Below, in pieces: positions 2,697 through 5,575 of a stretch of DNA of 5,575 nucleotides (its first letter is position 1; every line of letters starts with the position of its first letter). A model generated the notes under the pieces. It was not told where the DNA came from. It ran no database searches and saw only the letters and a program-made list of their open reading frames with translations. A program made the translations under genes and the position numbers. Origin of the DNA: Leptolyngbya sp. SIO4C5 (GTDB taxonomy: Bacteria; Cyanobacteriota; Cyanobacteriia; Phormidesmidales; Phormidesmidaceae); assembly GCA_010671965.1 (NCBI GenBank), contig JAAHIC010000339.1, forward strand, positions 1-5,575, given 5' to 3'.

Positions 2697-5575
2697 ATGA
2701 GTGCTTCATCGAACTGGATTACTGTTGCCGAATCCAATTTTGACCATGAGCGGGAAGCGCTTGAGTTTATCCGTAGCCAATTTCTGAGCCATGAGCCTTA
2801 TCGGGCCTGGTCAAACTTTGAATTCATTGCATCGGACGGCAGCATCAACGAAGTGGACCTGATGGTCTTCACGCCTCAGGGGTTTTTCCTAATTGAAATC
2901 AAGAGCTGGCCAGGGCGAGTCACCGGGGATGCTGGAACTTGGATCTTGGAGCGACCCGATGGTAAGCGCCGCACGTATGACAATCCAATCCGCTTAACAA
3001 ATCTCAAAGCCAAAAAACTGAAGTCGCTATTGGAGCGCCAACGAGCGTTTACGGGCAAGAATGGCTTGCCTTTTTTAGAACCTTTAGTTTTTCTGTCTTC
3101 TGAAAATCTTACGCTTAGCCTACCGTTTGATGCTCGGCATGGCGTTTGTCTGAGAGATCGTCCCAGCACAAGCGATAAACCGGCACGGCCAGGCATTATA
3201 GCTGCGATTACTCGCCGAGACTGTCAGGGGTTGCGACCCATCCAAGACATATCGCGAAATCGCTATAACCGAAACATTGCCAAGCTGGTCGAGAAGGCAG
3301 TAAGAGAAGCGGGCATCAAACCGTCTAATAAATCCCGTAAAGTCAGCGACTATGTGCTCGACAAAGTCATTGATAGTGGGCCTGGCTATCAAGACTGGTC
3401 GGCTACTCACGCTCGGCTAGACAAGATGAAGCGGCGAATTCGGTTTTATCTGGTGCGACGAGAAGCCTCTGCAGATGACAAGGCAATGATTGAACGGGCT
3501 GCATTGCGAGAGGTTCAACTGCTGGAGTCGTTGCAGCATCCGGGGATTATTCGGGCTTTTACGCTGAGTGAGCACGAGTTGGGCCCTGCTCTTGTGTTGG
3601 AGCATGATCCACAGGCAGTGCGGTTGGATCATTATTTGGCACAAAGGCAGGAACCGCTGAGCATTGATACTCAGCTTGACTTAATGCGTCAGATTGCTGA
3701 GGCGATTCGATTTGCCCATGAACAACGGGTCATCCATAGAGGTTTGAACCCTAGAAGCATTTTGGTGTCAGAGGATCGCTCTGGTCATCCCAAAATCAAA
3801 ATTACCAATTGGCAGCTAGGCTACCGGGCAGGCTCTTCCTCTAAGGGGGCTAGCCATGAGGTCACCGCAACCGCTCACGTCGATCGATTGGTCGAGGATG
3901 CTAATACGGCCTACCTTGCTCCAGAGTCGCTGAATGACACTGAATTTATTGGTGAGCATTTAGATATTTTTTCATTGGGCGCGATCGCGTTCTATCTATT
4001 CTCAGGTCAGCCTCCCGCAGCCAATGGATTAGAGCTGACCCAAAAGCTTCGTGAAACGAACGGGTTACAAATTAGTTCGGTACTCAATGGTGCGCCAGAA
4101 AGCCTGCAGGATCTGATCTTGGATAGCACCCACCCTAACGTGGACTATCGTACCGAAACGGTCGCAGACTTCCTACTCCTGCTGGATGAAGTTGAGGACG
4201 CCCTCACCCAGCCTGAGAACGAACTCGTTGAAAACCCCAATGATGCCCAACAAGGGGACCTTCTGGCTGGCAATCTACAAGTGATTAAACGACTGGGACA
4301 AGGAGCTTCCTCTGTTGGCTTCTTGGTCAAGATGGATGGCAAGGAATATATCCTGAAAGTAGCCAATGATCCGGAGCATAATGAGCGGATTCGAGACGAA
4401 GCCGAGGTTTTGGTGCAGCTGCGGCATTCCCACATCGTGGACTTGAAGGAAACCGTTAATGTGGGCAACCGGCTAGGCATCCTGATGCAGCCGGTGCTGG
4501 TAGATCGAGAGAAGTATCGCGTTGAAACCCTGGGACAGCGGATCCGTAAAGAAGGACCGCTTAAAATAGACCTGCTTCAAAGGTTCGGCGAGGATCTTTT
4601 GGATGTCGTGAAATTTTTGGACGAGCAAGGCTTTGATCATCGAGACATCAAACCAGACAACATTGCGATCGGTCAGGTAGGCCGAGGCGATAAATTGCAC
4701 CTGGTGCTGTTCGATTTTTCATTGTCGCGCGCTCCCAGGGACAACATCAAAGCAGGCACGACGGGATATTTAGAACCGCTTTTAGTCACCCGGCAGCCGC
4801 CCCAATGGGACTCCTACGCCGAACGATACGCCGCCGCCGCCACTCTGTACGAGATGGCGACAGGGACATTACCAGTCTGGGGGGATGGGGTCAGCGATCC
4901 CTCCTTCCTTGACTGTGAAATTACCCTTGAACCTGAAAGATTTCCCGTTGCTCTCCGAGAGCGGTTGACATCGTTTTTTGAAAAGGCCTTCAAACGAAAC
5001 ATTGAAGCTCGGTTTGACAATGCAGAAGAAATACTGCGGGCCTGGCGATATTGTTTTGAGGGGATTGAAGAACCTGGCGCGCTCCTCGAAACTGAAGACG
5101 AATCGGCTCTGAAAGAACTACTGGCTGATGCCACCTTTGAGACGCCCATTTTAGAGCTGGGCTTAGGAACTCGCTCAAACAATGCTTTGGATATCGCCAA
5201 TATTTTGACGATCAGAGATTTGCTAAAAACCCCACCCATTAAGCTCCAGCGACTCCGGGGAGTCGGACACAAAACCCGACGGGAAATTTTGGCGGTCGCC
5301 AGGGTACTTCGGGAGCAGTTGGGTACCCCGACTTCGAGTGATGAGGGGAGCGATTCTGGGGAGTCGGATTTAGCCGCACAGGAGGCTTCGAGCAGCCTAA
5401 GCGTGGATCGGCTGGTGCAGCAAATCGCCAAACCTAGCAGCAAAGATGGCAAGTCTGCCCAGCAGACTGTTAATGCGCTTTTAGGTCTAGATGGTGAATT
5501 AGACAATCTTTGGCCGAGTCAAACTGACCTCGCAAATTATATAAACCTGTCGCGGGGGCGTATTGGTCAACTGGA
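2697..5575 (+). CDS. pglW: PglW-like NERD/dual-kinase protein of type 2 BREX, 3' end outside window
   Basis: The frame is open for 959 codons to the window edge; the full family protein is around 1,400 residues. ATG at 2697 is preceded by AAGGA (2680-2684). Domains in order follow. A NERD nuclease-like domain (about 10-135) has D54, E67 and K69 as a PD-(D/E)xK-type core. Kinase 1 (about 226-480) is degenerate: HRG-L-N (347-351) replaces HRDLK and TNW (370-372) replaces DFG. Kinase 2 (about 525-790) keeps the glycine loop (G534-G536-G541), K554, E568, HRDIKPDN (648-655) and D673 in DFS. A helix-hairpin-helix / RNAP alpha-CTD-like segment (about 820-875, G855-V-G857) comes next, then an acidic Ser-rich linker, then LWPSQTDLANYINLSRGRIG (938-957), which resembles a helix-turn-helix. 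PglW is the Ser/Thr kinase of the Pgl/BREX type 2 phage-defence system, working with PglX methylase, PglY ATPase and PglZ phosphatase. The partners must lie to the right. Another NERD-kinase defence protein (for example the kinase of the methylation-associated MADS system) is the main alternative. Confidence 0.8.
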   Translation, partial: MSASSNWITVAESNFDHEREALEFIRSQFLSHEPYRAWSNFEFIASDGSINEVDLMVFTPQGFFLIEIKSWPGRVTGDAGTWILERPDGKRRTYDNPIRLTNLKAKKLKSLLERQRAFTGKNGLPFLEPLVFLSSENLTLSLPFDARHGVCLRDRPSTSDKPARPGIIAAITRRDCQGLRPIQDISRNRYNRNIAKLVEKAVREAGIKPSNKSRKVSDYVLDKVIDSGPGYQDWSATHARLDKMKRRIRFYLVRREASADDKAMIERAALREVQLLESLQHPGIIRAFTLSEHELGPALVLEHDPQAVRLDHYLAQRQEPLSIDTQLDLMRQIAEAIRFAHEQRVIHRGLNPRSILVSEDRSGHPKIKITNWQLGYRAGSSSKGASHEVTATAHVDRLVEDANTAYLAPESLNDTEFIGEHLDIFSLGAIAFYLFSGQPPAANGLELTQKLRETNGLQISSVLNGAPESLQDLILDSTHPNVDYRTETVADFLLLLDEVEDALTQPENELVENPNDAQQGDLLAGNLQVIKRLGQGASSVGFLVKMDGKEYILKVANDPEHNERIRDEAEVLVQLRHSHIVDLKETVNVGNRLGILMQPVLVDREKYRVETLGQRIRKEGPLKIDLLQRFGEDLLDVVKFLDEQGFDHRDIKPDNIAIGQVGRGDKLHLVLFDFSLSRAPRDNIKAGTTGYLEPLLVTRQPPQWDSYAERYAAAATLYEMATGTLPVWGDGVSDPSFLDCEITLEPERFPVALRERLTSFFEKAFKRNIEARFDNAEEILRAWRYCFEGIEEPGALLETEDESALKELLADATFETPILELGLGTRSNNALDIANILTIRDLLKTPPIKLQRLRGVGHKTRREILAVARVLREQLGTPTSSDEGSDSGESDLAAQEASSSLSVDRLVQQIAKPSSKDGKSAQQTVNALLGLDGELDNLWPSQTDLANYINLSRGRIGQL

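Noticed and set aside
2876..4700. Several minus-strand open frames of 75-111 codons
   Set aside because: All are antisense to the long plus-strand frame, whose translation shows clear NERD and kinase motifs over the same bases.
4814..5506. 230-codon open frame on the minus strand
   Set aside because: It is antisense to the kinase and C-terminal part of the pglW-like gene. It is Ser/Arg-rich, as expected of a shadow frame, and has no domain features.

Overview
The window looks like cyanobacterial chromosome. The octamer GCGATCGC (HIP1), which is strongly over-represented in many cyanobacterial genomes, occurs four times (327-334, 1031-1038, 1408-1415 and 3981-3988). Base composition is near 50% GC. 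No rRNA or tRNA gene was recognised, and the genus cannot be named from the sequence alone.

Left part (1-1454), ordinary chromosome: a near-perfect 21-bp hairpin at the left edge, a mostly empty stretch, a small two-helix membrane protein gene (300-557, +), and a convergent two-CBS-domain protein gene (568-1104, -). A 350-bp non-coding region upstream of the CBS gene follows. It contains a strong GC-rich stem-loop.

Middle (1455-2634), two layers of mobile DNA. At 1455 a TGTACG tip is followed by four or five similarly oriented copies of a TTCGCA(C/A)ATTA(A)ATGTCGC-type motif, ending near 1670. This is how the ends of cyanobacterial Tn7-like / type V-K CRISPR-associated transposons are built (arrays of TnsB sites), and its inward side faces right. 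A 912-bp IS5-type insertion sequence (1723-2634) lies 52 bp beyond the last copy. It has imperfect terminal inverted repeats and a TA on both sides. Its transposase keeps D, D and E catalytic residues but carries two in-frame stop codons (TGA and TAG).

Right part (2697-5575, +): one large open gene that runs off the window. It encodes a NERD nuclease-like domain, a degenerate kinase domain, an apparently active kinase domain, an RNA-polymerase-alpha-CTD-like helix-hairpin-helix domain and the start of a helix-turn-helix. This matches PglW, the Ser/Thr kinase of type 2 BREX (Pgl) phage defence. The rest of a BREX locus (pglX, pglY, pglZ and partners) would be expected to the right.

The main idea to test is that the PglW/BREX genes are cargo carried inside a Tn7-like or CAST-type transposon whose end lies at 1455. 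The CBS gene and small membrane gene would be the chromosomal flank, and the IS later landed between the transposon end and the defence gene, 62 bp before its start codon.
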